Shown: positions 49,870 through 63,996, counted from the stretch's first letter. The stretch is DNA of 64,000 bases from Echiichthys vipera (GCA_963691815.1 OY829667.1:8446821-8510820), one strand, 5' to 3'. Notes: generated from the letters alone by a model not told the origin. Numbers and translations are program-made.

Positions 49870-51328
49870 CAGTACATATAGAAAGTTCTGATACCCTTTT
49901 GAAATAGTCACAGCCTGAAATGATAATACATTAAAAGAAATTCCAGTGATATTAACACATTTTGCCTTACAACATTCAAGTGATTTTTTTTATTTAATTT
50001 CTGAAAATTAATTAAAAGAAATAAAAAAATACAATAGCAGTATTGGAAAAATTAAGAGTCCCTTTAGAATAACCATTATTAACATTCGCAGTTATAACCA
50101 ATCACCTTCCAGATTACACACCAAGTTAATTGGCCTCCACCTGACATCAATTGTGGTGACTTTGATTACTTCAGAATAAAATCTGCTGTTCCTTGAGGAT
50201 TCCACAACTAGTAGTGCATTGGTAACACAGATAATTCAACATGGTTGAAACGATGCTCTCAAAGAGCCCTGGGATAAAGTTGTGGATAGGCACAAGTTAG
50301 GAGAAGGATATAAAAAGATTTCAAAGGCTCTAACTTTCCCTCTGAGTACGGTTCAGAGTATTGTCCAGAAGTGGAAGGCATATGGCACTACCCAGACCTC
50401 ACCTAGATTGGGCCGCCCCTCGAAACTGGATGACCGAGCCAGGAAAAGGTAGATAAGGGAAGCTACCAAGAGGCCCATGGTGACCTTGAAGGAGTGACAA
50501 GTCTTAATGGCAGAGATTGGTCGATCTGTGCATGTGACAACAATTTCACAAGTTCTACATGTATGGCAGGGTGGCAACAGAAGCCTCTTCTGAAAAAATG
50601 TCACACTGAGTCTTGCTAAATACATATTGAAGATTCTGATGCCATGTTAAAAAAGGTTATATGGTCAGATGAGATCAAAATTGACCTTTTTTGGGCTGAA
50701 CTTCAAGCGCTATGTTTGGCAGAAACCAAACACAGCACACCACCCAAAACACACCATACCTACAGTGAAGCATGGTGGTGGCAGCATTTTGTTGTGGGCT
50801 TGTTTCTCTTCGGCAGGGACTGGGCAGTTGATCAGGATTGAAGGGAAATGGATGCTGCCAAGTCCACCCAAATCCCTTAGGAAAACCTGCAGCCCTCTGT
50901 TAGACACTTGAAAAGGGGCAGGTGGTTCACCTTCCAGCATGACAACGACCGAACACACACCTCCATAAAAACAACACAATGGCTAAAGGACAGGAAGGTG
51001 AATGTCCTAGAGTGGCCGAGTCAGAGCCCTGACCTGAACCCTTCACAACATCTGTGGATGAAGAGTGCAGTCCAACGGCGCTCACCACAGAATTTGACTG
51101 AACTCAAACAGATATGCAAGAAGAATGGAGAAATATTCCCCAATTTAGGTGCACAACGCTGGTTGATTTTTTTATTAAATTTCAGAAAATTTGAAAACGA
51201 AAATCACTCGAATGTTGTGAGGGCAACATGTGTAAATCACTATGGAATTATTTCTTTGTATAATCATTTCAGACTGTAAGCCAAAAAAAAGTGACTATTT
51301 CAAAAGGGTATCAGAACTTTCTATACTG
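49870..51328 (+). mobile_element. Tc1-like transposon, near full length, inactive
   Basis: Flanked by TA (49868-49869 and 51329-51330), the target duplication of the Tc1/mariner group. The terminal repeats share TAGAAAGTTCTGATACCCTT and TTGAAATAGTCAC. The left one has an extra CATA after CAGTA. Inverted similarity continues inward to about 160-170 bp per end, the long-IR layout seen in many fish Tc1 elements. Length is about 1.46 kb. The single gene it carries is described separately. Confidence 0.93.
50241..51279 (+). pseudogene. Tc1-like DD34E transposase pseudogene
   Basis: The product would bind the terminal repeats and cut and paste the element in the nucleus. The N-terminal paired-like helix-turn-helix is readable from about 50,273, with YKKISKALTFPLSTVQSIVQ followed by the GRPSKLDDR linker. 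The frame is broken by stops at 50450-50452 and 50495-50497. The catalytic domain starts at WSDEIKIDLF, with the first Asp at 50668-50670. A frame change follows, then PTVKHGGGSILLWACFSSAG, then another frame change into FTFQHDND, with the second Asp at 50941-50943. At the third catalytic position, 34 residues later, the expected Glu is Gln (codon 51046-51048, in DLNPSQHLW). With stops, frameshifts and a lost active-site residue, it cannot encode a working enzyme. Confidence 0.92.
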
Positions 51329-51330
51329 TA

Positions 51331-54300
51331 ACAAGCTGTAACTGTAACAAGCTTTTCCTAAACTTACCCTAGTAATTTTGTTGCCTAATCCTAACCAAGT
51401 AATGGTCAGTTTTCACTGAATTCACAACAGAACTCCCAGATGGTGTTAAAAAGTGACCCCAACTTGTCCCGACCAAGCTAACAGCATCTGTTAGCCTACT
51501 GTAACGGCCTTCTGAACCTACAGCATAGTAGGTTTAGCACGCCCCTTCTAAGCAATATTAATGAGGCCGTTAATCACTGATAACATCCATTCAATGGAGC
51601 GATACGATTTGAAACAGCATGTAGACTAAAAAACATTGGACAGTATATTGATAAAAGAAAGCTGACTCAAATCAGTACAAGAAATGCATCTTGTCCTCCT
51701 GACCAAAATCCCTGCGTAGCTGCTCACTAAAGCAGTCATTTTAGTAAAAGTGGTGTCTTTGACAATGAGACGATGGTTTTTGCGTCTCTTCCGTCTCCTG
51801 AGCCTGACCTGTTTCTCTCTGACAAGCTAGTCGTCACAACGCCAGATCTCATAGCCAGGCTCGTCCTCTGATCACTGACCTAGTGGCAAACATGTCTATT
51901 TAAAGTCCCTCAAGACACTGGAGACACAATCAAATATGATCCACGGATTAAAAAGTGAGACGTTCTGTGTCTGCAGCCATCAGATGAGTCATGCCTTCCC
52001 TTTGTGCGTTTTCATTTACTCTGCCACTGCCTTTGTGATCCTTACAGGAGAGGTCCCTGCATGAATATCTGCATATCTTTACATTTCCGGCTTCTTCTTT
52101 TTTTTTCAAGGCTGTGGGCGATGTGTCACAAGCATTTAGTGTGAGGAATGAGCAGGGTGGCAAAAACAGATTGGCAAAATATAAAAATTGGATGACAATT
52201 AATGGCTATGTGCTTTTAAGTGCAGAGGATAATGATTGTGTGCGCACCTAGGCCTCGCTCTCTCCGCCATTAATATTCAGTGCTTGAATAGGCACCTGCC
52301 ACCATATTCTCACCAGTCTGCAGGCTTTTTTTCTATCCTCTGTGCACAAAATTGTTAAATAGAGAAGCTGATGAGGTGGAATGTCGAAGTAGATTGCATA
52401 CGACAGGCCCCGACTTGAGGAGAGGAGAAATCATCATTTTCATTGCTTTTCTTCCCTCTTTTTCCTTGACCGGCAGAAACTGATGTGACAATTGGATTTG
52501 GAATTGCTTCACATTTCCAAGAAACAAGGAGGGGGAGAAGCTGTGCAGAAGAGCGGGAAAAGGAGAATCTATGTTCAAGTCAGTATGTCTGTCACTTTTG
52601 TGTTTCGGTGTCATTTGAGCGCACGTGGAATGATTGTTGCTGTGATTCATCTCCTTGAGTAGCGGATAAAAGGAATGAAGAGATACAGTGCCTTGCAGCC
52701 TGGCGCAGAAAAAGGGAGCGGAGATTGGGAGCGTGACGGATAGCGCGAAGCACATTGGGCACAACATCTTGAAATCATCTTCAAGGTTGCCGCGCCGCCT
52801 TCAAGATAGGAGTTGCTTTTGGATTCTTCTACTGTACGGCTGTGTAAACTCTGACAATGTTGCTGTCAAGTGTCACATTTCAGCCTATTAATTCCATGCC
52901 TTGAAGAGTCATGAAGGGCACTGATAAGGGTTTCTATTTAGTCTTGTTTTCTTTACATTATTGTCTCTGTTGCTCCCTTCCCCATTGGCTACTTTAAAGG
53001 GATTGAATTGGGATTGTATGAGGTATGTATCCATCAATCACTGTATTAACTCCAGTACAGGAGTACTAAAGCTAAATGATTTACTGCTATGGATGGGGTC
53101 AGCAGCTTAACATATTTTAGCCCCCTGATAAAGGCCATCTTCAAAAATGAATTCAGAATCAGTTTAAGTTTACTCTATATTTCTACCTCTTTACAGTCCT
53201 TTGACAAAAAGGTGTCATTTTACATCGTAGAACATAGTTCTACTGCCTTGATCGTTCAGTTTGTTAGTTCCTAACAAACACCAAAGTCACACTGTAACAA
53301 AAAACAAACTAACCAACCATTTTCCAATGGAGTCTGGCGGCTTTGACGAGAACATAGTCAGTTTCAGCAAAGCCTTTATTTTTGACAAGCCTTTAGATGT
53401 GATTTTTTTAGGTGGTTAAAATACATTTAGCCTTTGCCCCTATCCACATCAGTATGTTGCTTAGCTTCAGTGCCTGTCTTCCTGTCTGCTCCCCCTCTCT
53501 GCATGGCCTCTATCCTTGGAGAACTGAAACACATCTTTTTTTTTTACCCCTGATGACAGCAGCTCTGTGATGTGAGACTGTGTCCATATAGCTGAGCTAA
53601 GCCCCGTTCCCATTTACTCTACATCCCTTTTCACCTTTCCCTCCTTAAATAATAGGTCTCTGGCCTTTATTGCCGGTCACGGACATTGTGAGGCCCATAA
53701 GACAAGACGGTAACCAAAATTAATGGGGCCCCGGTCCTGGACTTTCTCCCGGCTGACCGCTTAACGGTCTAGAGAGCATGGACACAGAGTAACAGACTGC
53801 TAATGGGAATTGGATGAGGTAAAGCACACACCTAACCATTCAATTATGGACAGTAAGATGGTATTGACAGGTCATTGTGGATAGATAACAGGATGATATT
53901 TCCTTATAATGCTACTCAATGATATATTACTGGGTGAAATGCTTTAGTCGTTATAAACGTGCGTTTGTGTCAGCTGAATTCCTTTAATAAAACTCCACAT
54001 TTGCGTGATCATTATAAACGACATTTCATTTCTCATGTACGGTGGCTTTTCTACTTTCTCAACCTAAGGGTGTAAAGCGGTAAACTAGTTTTCCTTCGTC
54101 TTATCAGCAGCTAGCAATAGAGCTTTCTAGGGGGCACCTATATCAGATCCTTAACGCTTCTCATCATCAAGCCTCTCATCAAGCTTTGCACTCCCTTTTC
54201 CCTTCCCTCCCGAAAGCATTTGGTTTTCCAGACGAGAAATACAAAGAGGAACATATTGAGTAAGGGGTGGAGGGGGGGACGCCTGAGACGTCGGTGTACA

Positions 54301-57032
54301 CACATCTCCTGGCTAATAATCTGGCAGAGGAGACAACAGTCATTCATCTGCATGCCGGTACTGGCAGGTTGACTTTTCTGACTGAAGAGGGGGAATAATT
54401 GCGAGGCTCTCGTAAGTGATGAATGCAGCAGAGACTGTAGTGCACAGAGCGTCCCGACTCCCCCCACTTTTTTTTTTATTTTTTATAAAGAGCAGGCGGA
54501 GATGTAAAGAGGAAATACACACAAAGAAGCATGACAACACCAGGAGTGTGTATCAAATAAGCTGTGTTCCACTTAGCATAGCTCCAGAGCCAGACAAGTG
54601 GAATCAATAGGCACTAGCAATTTTGCCCTCTTGAGGAGAGGAAGCTATGAGCAAACAAATATGCAAGGTTTTCAGTTGCTACAAATTCAAACATCTTTTT
54701 TTTAATGTTTGCCATCCACTGCAAGAATGATTACATATTTAGTTTCTATATGCATGAAGCTGAAGGATTAGTAGAACTAATCAAAAATGTGTACATTACA
54801 AAGAGTCGCACTCTGGCATCAATATTAACTGTGTGCATGATTCTTCAGTTTGATCATGTAGCTGCAACAGAAGTTCGAATGGTATAAAAGAAAGTTTCTC
54901 TCCCTTTTTTTTCCTCTACAATGCTATCTCCCCTCTCTCCTGTCCTTAATGCCTCCTCTTCCTCTCGCAACCTTCACTCTCTTCTTCGCTCTACCCTTTT
55001 TTCCTCTCTCTGTCTCTCTCTTATGGTGCTCATTCGCTCTCAAACTTGTGCCGGAGCTTCATTTGCAACACTATCCCCAGGTCAGCGGGGGTGGGTGTGG
55101 TACAGAATGTGAAGTAATCTCACTTGCTTGATTCTATCAATCCTCTTTTTCACCCGGGTTTTTGAACACCTCAATCAAACCTCCCCTCAAGGTCGCCTTT
55201 GTAGCATGCTCGCCAGATTAAGTCCCCCGTCCGTGTGCAGTGTGTGCTTTGAACTGGAGACATCACCCAGGGAAAGATAAAGAAGAGAGGAGGAAGAGAG
55301 AAAGGGGAGGGAGGGAGAAAAGCAGGCGACTGCTGAGATGGGAGAGTTTTTGCTTTATCCTTTGTGTGGGTATTTGGCTTTTAGTTCGGCATAAGAAGAT
55401 AAGCACTGAAGCCATCAAGGTCAATACACATCATTTATTTTTATTTTTAAATGCGTAGAGACAACCTTTGCACCTGTAAATGTTCAAGTTTGGAGAATTT
55501 TGGCAGCTCAGACTTGTGCAACCTGGTTTTCATCAGTGCTCCAGCAGTGGTTTAACCTCCCGTCCTGTGCAGCATTGTCAACACTTGAGCGTTTCAAACT
55601 ATTCCATTAAAGCCCAGCCTGTCAGCAGCAGATTACGCCGTATGATGTCGATGATAGCAGCAGGGGAAGGGATGGCGTTATGAATGGTCTGCTGGACGCA
55701 ATGTTCAATTTACAGCAGTCTGAGATTTTCATCTATCATCCGCACAATGACGGAGAGCCAGAGAGGAGGGAAGAAAAAAAAAGGAGGAGGAAGAGTGAGG
55801 CGTCTTCCGTCTTGTTCCTTTCCTCATGAACTGAATACCAACTGGAACGCCTCATGGAGAGTCTAGAGGCACAGGGCTGTTCCCACATCTTTCTTTCATT
55901 GTGGCGGTGTAGACTTCAATACAGGAGGAACAGTATCTCGCGTTTTTTTTATTTTAAACCACACCCCCTTATTCCCTTTGCCCTTCTTCCACTCCGGCTC
56001 CGGGTCCTGCTCCGTTTCAAACGCACCTTACAAACATACATCATCGGGCATCATCGTTATGCTTGAGGCCCGGCGGCATTTATCCTAATATCTGCATGCT
56101 ATCCAATTTGCAAGAAGAATGAAATAATCTCGGCAAGACAAACCAATCGTTTATCAAACTGCTCGGCCATGCCGGAGTCATTCCATACCCCCCTCCACCT
56201 CCACCCTCTCTGAGCCTCCTGTTGTCAAGCTCTCTGAGGTTAAAAAGTACAGGCATGCAACTTTTTGTAGCTGATGCCTATCATCATAAAAGATGAGGTT
56301 AAGCTCACAAGGCATTAATACATTTCACATTTTATTCAGGTGGTGCCAACTCAATCCATCCGCACACTTAAATAAATCTTAATTCAGTGGTGCTAGCCTC
56401 TATTCGACCGCTCCCCACTTACATACATCAGCGAGACATATGAGCAATTTATTACATCAAAAATCCCGCCAAGACCCCCACCCTACCCTGTCTAATTACA
56501 TGCACTGAAGATCTGTTGCCTGGAAAGAAGGTTGCCTAAAGCCACAATCCCCACGAGGTTCTCCCCCACCTCTGATCTCCTCCTCCATCCATGTTTCTGC
56601 GATTTTCCATTCTTCTCCACGAGGCCTAATTCCCTCCATCTGTAGCCTCTGGCTCTGCCTATGTATCGCTTTGGTTCAATTAATTAGTGTGTGGCTCGTC
56701 CTGAGATTTAACGCAAATGATAGGTTATTCCTGCCACTGTGAATATCTTAAATTGGTTGAAAATCCCAACGGGCCACACAGGCTCCCTCTCTTCCCTCGC
56801 AAAAGGGTCACATTATTGGAGAGCAGTAGGGTGTGTGAAGGCGAAGAAGGTGATGCGGAATACATGTTGGACTTGTGGGACAGTGGGGATGTAAGAATCA
56901 ATGAAAGCAATCACCATGTACAATTGAATTTGTTGTGAACCGCACAAAGGACGAAAACAGATCTATGGATTGCACAGAGGTCAGGAAATCATATACCTAT
57001 TGTGAGTAATGAAGAGAAAAATCATACCTTGA
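51331..57032. other. Repeat-poor non-coding island, about 5.7 kb
   Basis: No transposon end, microsatellite of note or supported exon was found. Local features are a pyrimidine-rich run (54,895-55,025), purine-rich runs (about 55,260-55,325 and 55,755-55,800) and a CpG-richer patch near 52,690-52,800. The many short frames are unremarkable. Lack of repeats over this length is compatible with selection against insertions, as in regulatory DNA, but chance is possible. Confidence 0.45.
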
Positions 57033-57760
57033 GTGCAGTGGTACAATAAACTTGGATATGATGCCAAACACTATAGATTCCAAGTTAAGTACAATGTTAA
57101 AATCTGCAACGTGCATTCAGTTATTATTTTAGTATGCAAACTGTTGATTGCTACAAGACCCTCACAATGTGTTTTGGCGGTTTGTGGAGATATGGGATGG
57201 GAACCACCCAACATCAGACTTATATGCAAAATGCTAAGGCTTTGGAATAGACTTGTGAAGATGTCTGATCAGAGGCTCACTAAGAATTTTTTTTATGGGA
57301 TGTCTTACATTGTCATCCATGGACGAAAGAGCTAAAATCTTTGTTTTATACGTATGATTTGTCCTATGTTTTTCAAAACAAATTACTTTGTAACATTCAA
57401 GAGCTAAGGAGCAGCGTGTTTCATAGGTTTAAACATAAATGGTGAGTTGACATATGGGACAAGCCAAAATTAAGAACATAATGTTTAATAAAAGAGTGTT
57501 ACAGTTTAGAACCCTATATAAAATAGAATTTAAGTAAAGGCCAAAGATCGTTGTGTGCAGTTAACGCTCAGGAACGCTCCCACTAGCTCTGGAGACAGGC
57601 AGGTTCAATGATACCCCAGAGGAAGATAAGCTCTGTTTGATGTGTGACCTGGGTGAGATTGAGAATGAGATTCATTTTATGTTTTATTGCCCAGTTTATG
57701 ATGATTTGAGGTTTGGATTTTTTCCTTAAATGTTGAGGGAAAAGACAACGGCATAGGCAT
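57033..57760 (+). mobile_element. Non-LTR retrotransposon, C-terminal fragment
   Basis: Several frames together show the last part of a LINE polyprotein, downstream of the reverse transcriptase. The first open frame (57033-57335) ends with CGDMGWEPPNIRLI and RLWNRLVKMSDQRLTK. Another frame gives KPKLR and FKRVLQFRTLYKIEFK. A third frame, around 57,590-57,710, gives ETGRFNDTPEEDKLC, LMCDLGEIENEIHF and FYCPVYDDLR. Its C-x2-C and H-x4-C spacing is a zinc-binding motif near the C-terminus of some LINE proteins. At least three frame changes and several stops separate the pieces. The catalytic domains are absent, and the clade is not assigned. Confidence 0.75.
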
Positions 57761-58120
57761 GACTATTCACCTCAGGAGACGGCTTATCCATGACCAGGTC
57801 ATTAGCTAGCACTAATAGCAGCCAACACTTGCATTAAACCGTGTGTTAACTCATGCCGAGCGCTGGTGTCGGTGGTTCGTCGACCAAAAAAGGCACTGAG
57901 TCGTACAAACTAGTGGCGTACCGCCATGACCCGCCGAGTTGAATCCCCGGGCAAACTGCAGCGAAACCTGTTGAGACGTTTAAAAATATTTTCAGTTTAT
58001 TATGAAACTGTCGTGTTTTGAAATCAAATAGTTTGCTATAAGCCTTTTCTCAGATAAAGTCAAATAGAATAAATACTAGACTATTTGAAAGCAAACAAAA
58101 AAATTACCCATGACCTATTC
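57761..58120. other. Non-coding stretch
   Basis: Probably 3' flank of the LINE fragment. The CpG-bearing patch near 57,850-57,970 shows no recognised feature. Confidence 0.4.
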
Positions 58121-58364
58121 TGCCCTACAAAGACTAAGTGCAGTAACTACGAAATCAGTAACAACAGGATTTCTGCTCAATTTTGGGCCTGAAAGTATGG
58201 AGGTTAGGATGATTTGGATAAAAATGTTTGAATGGCACACTAGTTAACCATAATCCATCATCAATAAGGCAAATATTAATTTGTTGGGACAGTAAACACA
58301 CTTTAAAGCCATTTATTTTTGCTTAATTTTTATCATAGTAACTGCACTTAGGCTTTGTAGGGCA
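58121..58364. mobile_element. Short MITE, TGCCCTACAAAG termini
   Basis: The left end is TGCCCTACAAAGACTAAGTG and the right end, reverse-complemented, is TGCCCTACAAAGCCTAAGTG. Both are followed by CAGT(A/T)ACTA, giving about 28 bp of near-perfect terminal inverted repeat. 244 bp, non-coding. No clear target duplication was found, so the superfamily is open. Confidence 0.72.
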
Positions 58365-61300
58365 TTATTGATGAATCATTTGACTTCATTTTATTTCTTA
58401 GCCTACCTTTTTTGAAGCAGAGAAGCATGCAGCTTAGAGGGAATTATTTTCAACGGACACCGCAACGAGAGATGTTTTTATTTGTCAGACCAGATTTTAC
58501 CAGTTTAAAAAAAGGCAATTACCAGATAACCGGAAACCCAGCTACAGTACCATCTAGATATGAGCCTCTGGTTGTTAGCATAGACTGAACTTTACCGATT
58601 GGTGCACAGTACGGTAAGTATGTGATGTACAAAAAAACTGACATTTCTCATGTGAAATAAACTTGAACTAACTTTTTGTTCACACAACAGGATCCCATTC
58701 CTTCTATTGTGAAACCGATTGTGAACATCTATTTTCAGAGCCTTTAAAATAGGAACTTGTGTAGTATACATTTTTAAAATAAGAGCCAGAGGCCACGCCC
58801 TAACCAATATGCTGTTATACTGACCTTAAAAGTTTTTATGGACAAAAGAATCCCACACCTTCTTAGGGTTTTTATTCACTGGGCGATGCCATATCAGACC
58901 AGAACATGATTACTTTTTTCTATTCTGTGATGAGTGGTAAGAGAAGTTATTTTTTCGGTGTAGAAGTTATTATTGATTAGCCCAACTTCAAGTTATATGC
59001 CTATTACAGAACCACAAGCTGACGTGTCTCTTGACATTCAAGTATCAGCTAACTGCCCGACCTGTCATGTTTTGTTCTTACGTCCCACACACCCCTGACA
59101 CTTCCCTCACACCATCCATCATTTAGTCACAAAAAAAAAGATTTGTCTAATGAACGGCGAGGGCTTATCTAACGATCACTCATACTCATCTCAATGGGCG
59201 CCCAAGGTTAATTTCGCATGTCTATTAACAGTTTAAGGAAGTGATTGAGCGCTCTGACACGGCCGCATAGAATATATCCAAAGCTGCACATTAACTCATG
59301 AGGATGCTTGTGTTCTGAATGTTTACAGTGACAGTGAGCCCATGTACTGTTGCTGTATGTGGTTATCACAGATTGTGCAAATAATCACATGCTGCTAAAT
59401 ATAAGCATAACAAAAGACATCCCTGTAATGAATGCCATCATTTATGCATCCAAACAAATTGGACAAAATAAAGCTGGCAAATTGTACCGCAAACAGCAAT
59501 TTGTTGCCCTTCTTTGCAGGCTCCCCCTCCATCTCACATGCACAGCCCATCTCAGGGCTGGTTGATGGCTTCTGCCAACAGAAGGTAGGGATCGTTTTTC
59601 CTTGCGATTAGTTTCATTTACGCCGTTTTTCTTTGCGTGGTAAATCGTTGCCGGTGAATGTGGGCGGAAAGACGCCCCGGTTGGTGGAAGCTAATTTTCC
59701 ACTTGAGGAAACTGTCTGCGAAATAATAATCTACGGTTTGTTCTGTGAAAATGATGATCTGCCTCAACCCTGCCGGGAGCTGGGTAATGGCACAGCACTG
59801 GGGAGGCCTTCACGCCATAACTGCGCTTTTTTTCCCACAACTGGCTTCTTAACTGGAGAGCCAGAGCCTGTCAACATACAGGCAGGCTGAGACTGCAGTT
59901 GTTGTTTTTTTTAAAGGTGGCACTGCATGCTGAGCAACATACTCTATCAGTGGAAAAATGACATCCTTTTGTGCTTCAGTGTCTTTATTTTTGCTTGGAC
60001 ATCAGTTTCTCGGACATCTTATAGCTGGAATTCTGGAAATTTACTTCACAGTACGGTGAACATTTCCTCTGTCCAACGGTAGAATGTAAATGAGTTAATT
60101 TACTACACATTTGAAGCACATGTGCTTCATTTAAGTATTTCATTTCATGTTGTTTTATACCGCTCCACATTCAGAGGGGAATACGGTCACTCCCCTACCG
60201 TTTTTAACAGCTATAGTTAACAAATTAACATTTTATATACAAATTATATGATGATATTGTAAAATATGATGCATTGTTTTTCATTTAACTACCATTAGAA
60301 TAAGCTGTGCCTTGGCTAACTATAACAGCATCTTCCACATTAATGCATCAGTAATATTAATAGCATGATAGAATAAAGGCATATAACAGTCACATGGGAC
60401 ATATCTCTGCGTTGAGTATTTGAATTTTAATAAGTTCATTTAATTTTCTAATAATACTGACATAAGTAGCATGTTCATTGCAATGTAGTTTTTTTATCCC
60501 TTCTATTTTTACAGAATTGAACTATTTGAATATCATTGTCTGTGTTTAAATGCAGATAAATCCGAAGTGAATCTTTAAAACTGATCTCACGAAATGTTAT
60601 AAAAGGAGAAAGTGTCAAAGCTGCAACATTTCGCCCCAAACAAGACAGAATCATGGTTTACTATAAATAACTGAGCCATGAAACTTATTACACTACTCAG
60701 TCTTTGACTGTGACTCGGTGTCGTACCAGTAAAAAATAAAAGGTCACTCTCCAGTGAAGAGTTATGCAAGTGGCCTTTAGAGGAGCTTCATTTGGTATGG
60801 GGTGTGTGTTCCTATAGGGGAGGTCTAGTAAAAACAGCATAGGGCTGCCCAGCATAACCAGGGCTCCTTGTATTCAGCTCAAGTGTTGCAAGGGCAACAA
60901 TCGACTAATCCTCTTTCTTCCCCTGAGGTTTGTCTGTTGATTCAAATCCGCTGAGCTGAACTTTAAGCGTCCAGAAGGAGATAAGATGTCGAGATACAGC
61001 AGTGTGGTATTCAAAGTCATGGAAACAAGTTCTAGGATCTTGCTCTGTTTATTTCTTTATTTTCCTGGGTACACTTCTACTTCTTTCCTTCCTTATAAAA
61101 GGCACTTCATTTAGCTTTGAATCGATGTCGAGTTATGATCTAGTCATATTTAAATATAAACTGTCCATGCATCTCCCTCGATGCCCGTCTCCTGCTTTAT
61201 TTGCTCTCATGACTTTACATTATAGTCAATAAATCCACCAGTGTGCTGTGCAGTGTTAGTGTGCTGCCAGAAAGGCTCGCAGATATACACACATAGCCCA

Positions 61301-62057
61301 AACCTGACACACAAGCCATCAAAATTAATTAACCGCAACATAAATTGTTCGATTTGAGATGTATACGTTTTCATCTTGACTGAGTTTATTCTTCCCCAGA
61401 AAAAAAAGACACCTTATTAGCTGGGGCATCTAGCTATTCATAAGGCCGCGCATTACCCGGCATATCATTTTTCCTCATTTAGTATTGAGTCCATGAGTGC
61501 CTCCCTTCTGTTGGAAATTAATTACTTGAGCTGACTTAATGTGGAGCTATTCAATAAGACAAAGAGCAGAGGTTTTTTCCACTCACTCCGTTTCTGACAC
61601 TTGATACGAGTCTATAAGTGAATTACAACAAAAATAGAGGGGAGAAAGAAACAAGAAACATTGCGATTTAATGTGATTATTCAATTGAGGATTTAATTAC
61701 ATCATATCATTGTAATTCTTATTTCTCAGAATATTGATGACCCACTCAAGAATCCCATTGATTTCCCTCTGTCTTTGGCTTTTACCAGCTTTGGGTTTGC
61801 TTTCCTGTTTAGCTATTTAAAAGCAGGTTAAAGGGTCGTGGCTTTTAAACCTCAGACTATTAGGTTTGCCCCTATAAACACTCTTGTGCACTTTCACACT
61901 CGCGCCCATACGCACATATGGTGATCGACTCCAAGTGCCCTGCCTGTTTTTTTTATGGGGGCATGGGCCAACTTTATCATTTCCCTGTTCAATAATCCAT
62001 CAACATTTACATTCCATTAATCATCTCGCTGTCGAAGTAGCGCTCCAGGAGCGCCAG
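58365..62057. other. Repeat-poor non-coding island
   Basis: No gene or transposon end supported. Stretches near 59,180-59,290, 59,580-59,840 and 61,390-61,560 mix GC-bearing words with AATTAATTA-type sites and could be conserved regulatory elements, without proof. The 85-codon frame at 59633-59890 has no recognised domain. Confidence 0.42.
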
Positions 62058-62075
62058 CCCCCCCCCCCCCCCCCC
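62058..62075. repeat. Poly-C run
   Basis: Eighteen consecutive C residues; its length may be unreliable in assembly. Confidence 0.95.
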
Positions 62076-62391
62076 ATTAGCCATCACACACGGGCACACA
62101 CAGACACACACACGTGACTTACAGCTCAGGTCAATATTGACTTCAACAACTAGATCAATGTGCTAAAATGCGCCAAATGATGTGCAATAGTGTATTTGTC
62201 AGCAGCTAAGGTCGTGCATGCGTGAAACACGCATACATTAAATGTTTTAACACAAAGTCACTGATTCAGATAATGGAATGCAAAAAGGGTTGAAGAAAAG
62301 GGAGAAAAAGAAGAGAGTCCTTACAGGTTTGAATTGAAAACTGTTTACATGGGACAAGCAGCTCAGCCACCATGTCTGCACCGCCTTAGGG

Positions 62392-63407
<1,016 letters not shown>

Positions 63408-63445
63408 ATCAGAATCAGACATACTTTATAATTCCCGGGGGGGTG
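63408..63445. repeat. Retroelement terminus fragment
   Basis: The phrase ATCAGAATCAGACATACTTT followed by ATAATTCCCGGGGGG resembles the CAGAATACTTTATTGATCCC terminus found at many fish retroelement ends. Only about 38 bp are present. Confidence 0.4.
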
Positions 63446-63459
63446 TTTAATTACATATA

Positions 63460-63877
63460 CTGGAGATCAAAATTGGAGAACAACGTATTTCTACTTGATT
63501 TTATTCTGAAATATTGTTATTTTTTATTGTTCAGAATTGGCTATGGATGAACCACTGCTGTACTTGCATGTCTTTTGTTTTTTTAAATAACCAAGGCACT
63601 TCAACAAAAACCTTTATTTTGTGAAAAGCAAAATTAGAGAACAGTAAATATTGTGCCAGAAGAGAAGATTTAAACAATGTTTTCTTAGGGCTCGAGGATT
63701 AAAAAATGAACAGGAAGTGTAGAGGCCACAGCTTTGAATGACTTCAGCACATCTGCACCCACAGGACATCACTAGTTTCTCACACTGCTCTGGTTTGATC
63801 ATGGTCCGTTCTTCTTCAGTCTCTTCCACAGTTCAGTAACTGTAGTGGGTTTCTTAGACATTACTTTGTTGACAAGG

Positions 63878-63880
<3 letters not shown>
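63460..63880 (-). mobile_element. Tc1-like relic, 3' part of transposase
   Basis: The element begins after TA (63458-63459) with CTGGAGATCAAAATTGGAGA, a Tc1-like terminus. On the minus strand the 71-codon frame at 63614-63829 includes MIKPEQCEKLV and RCAEVIQSCGLYTS. This matches the C-terminal helix region of fish Tc1 transposases (LV-S-RR-AVI--KG layout). The transposase is cut short on the high-coordinate side by the (TA)n tract, and the catalytic domain is not in the window. The far terminal repeat, if it exists, lies beyond the window. Confidence 0.68.
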
Positions 63881-63915
<35 letters not shown>

Positions 63916-63918
63916 TAT

Positions 63919-63996
<78 letters not shown>

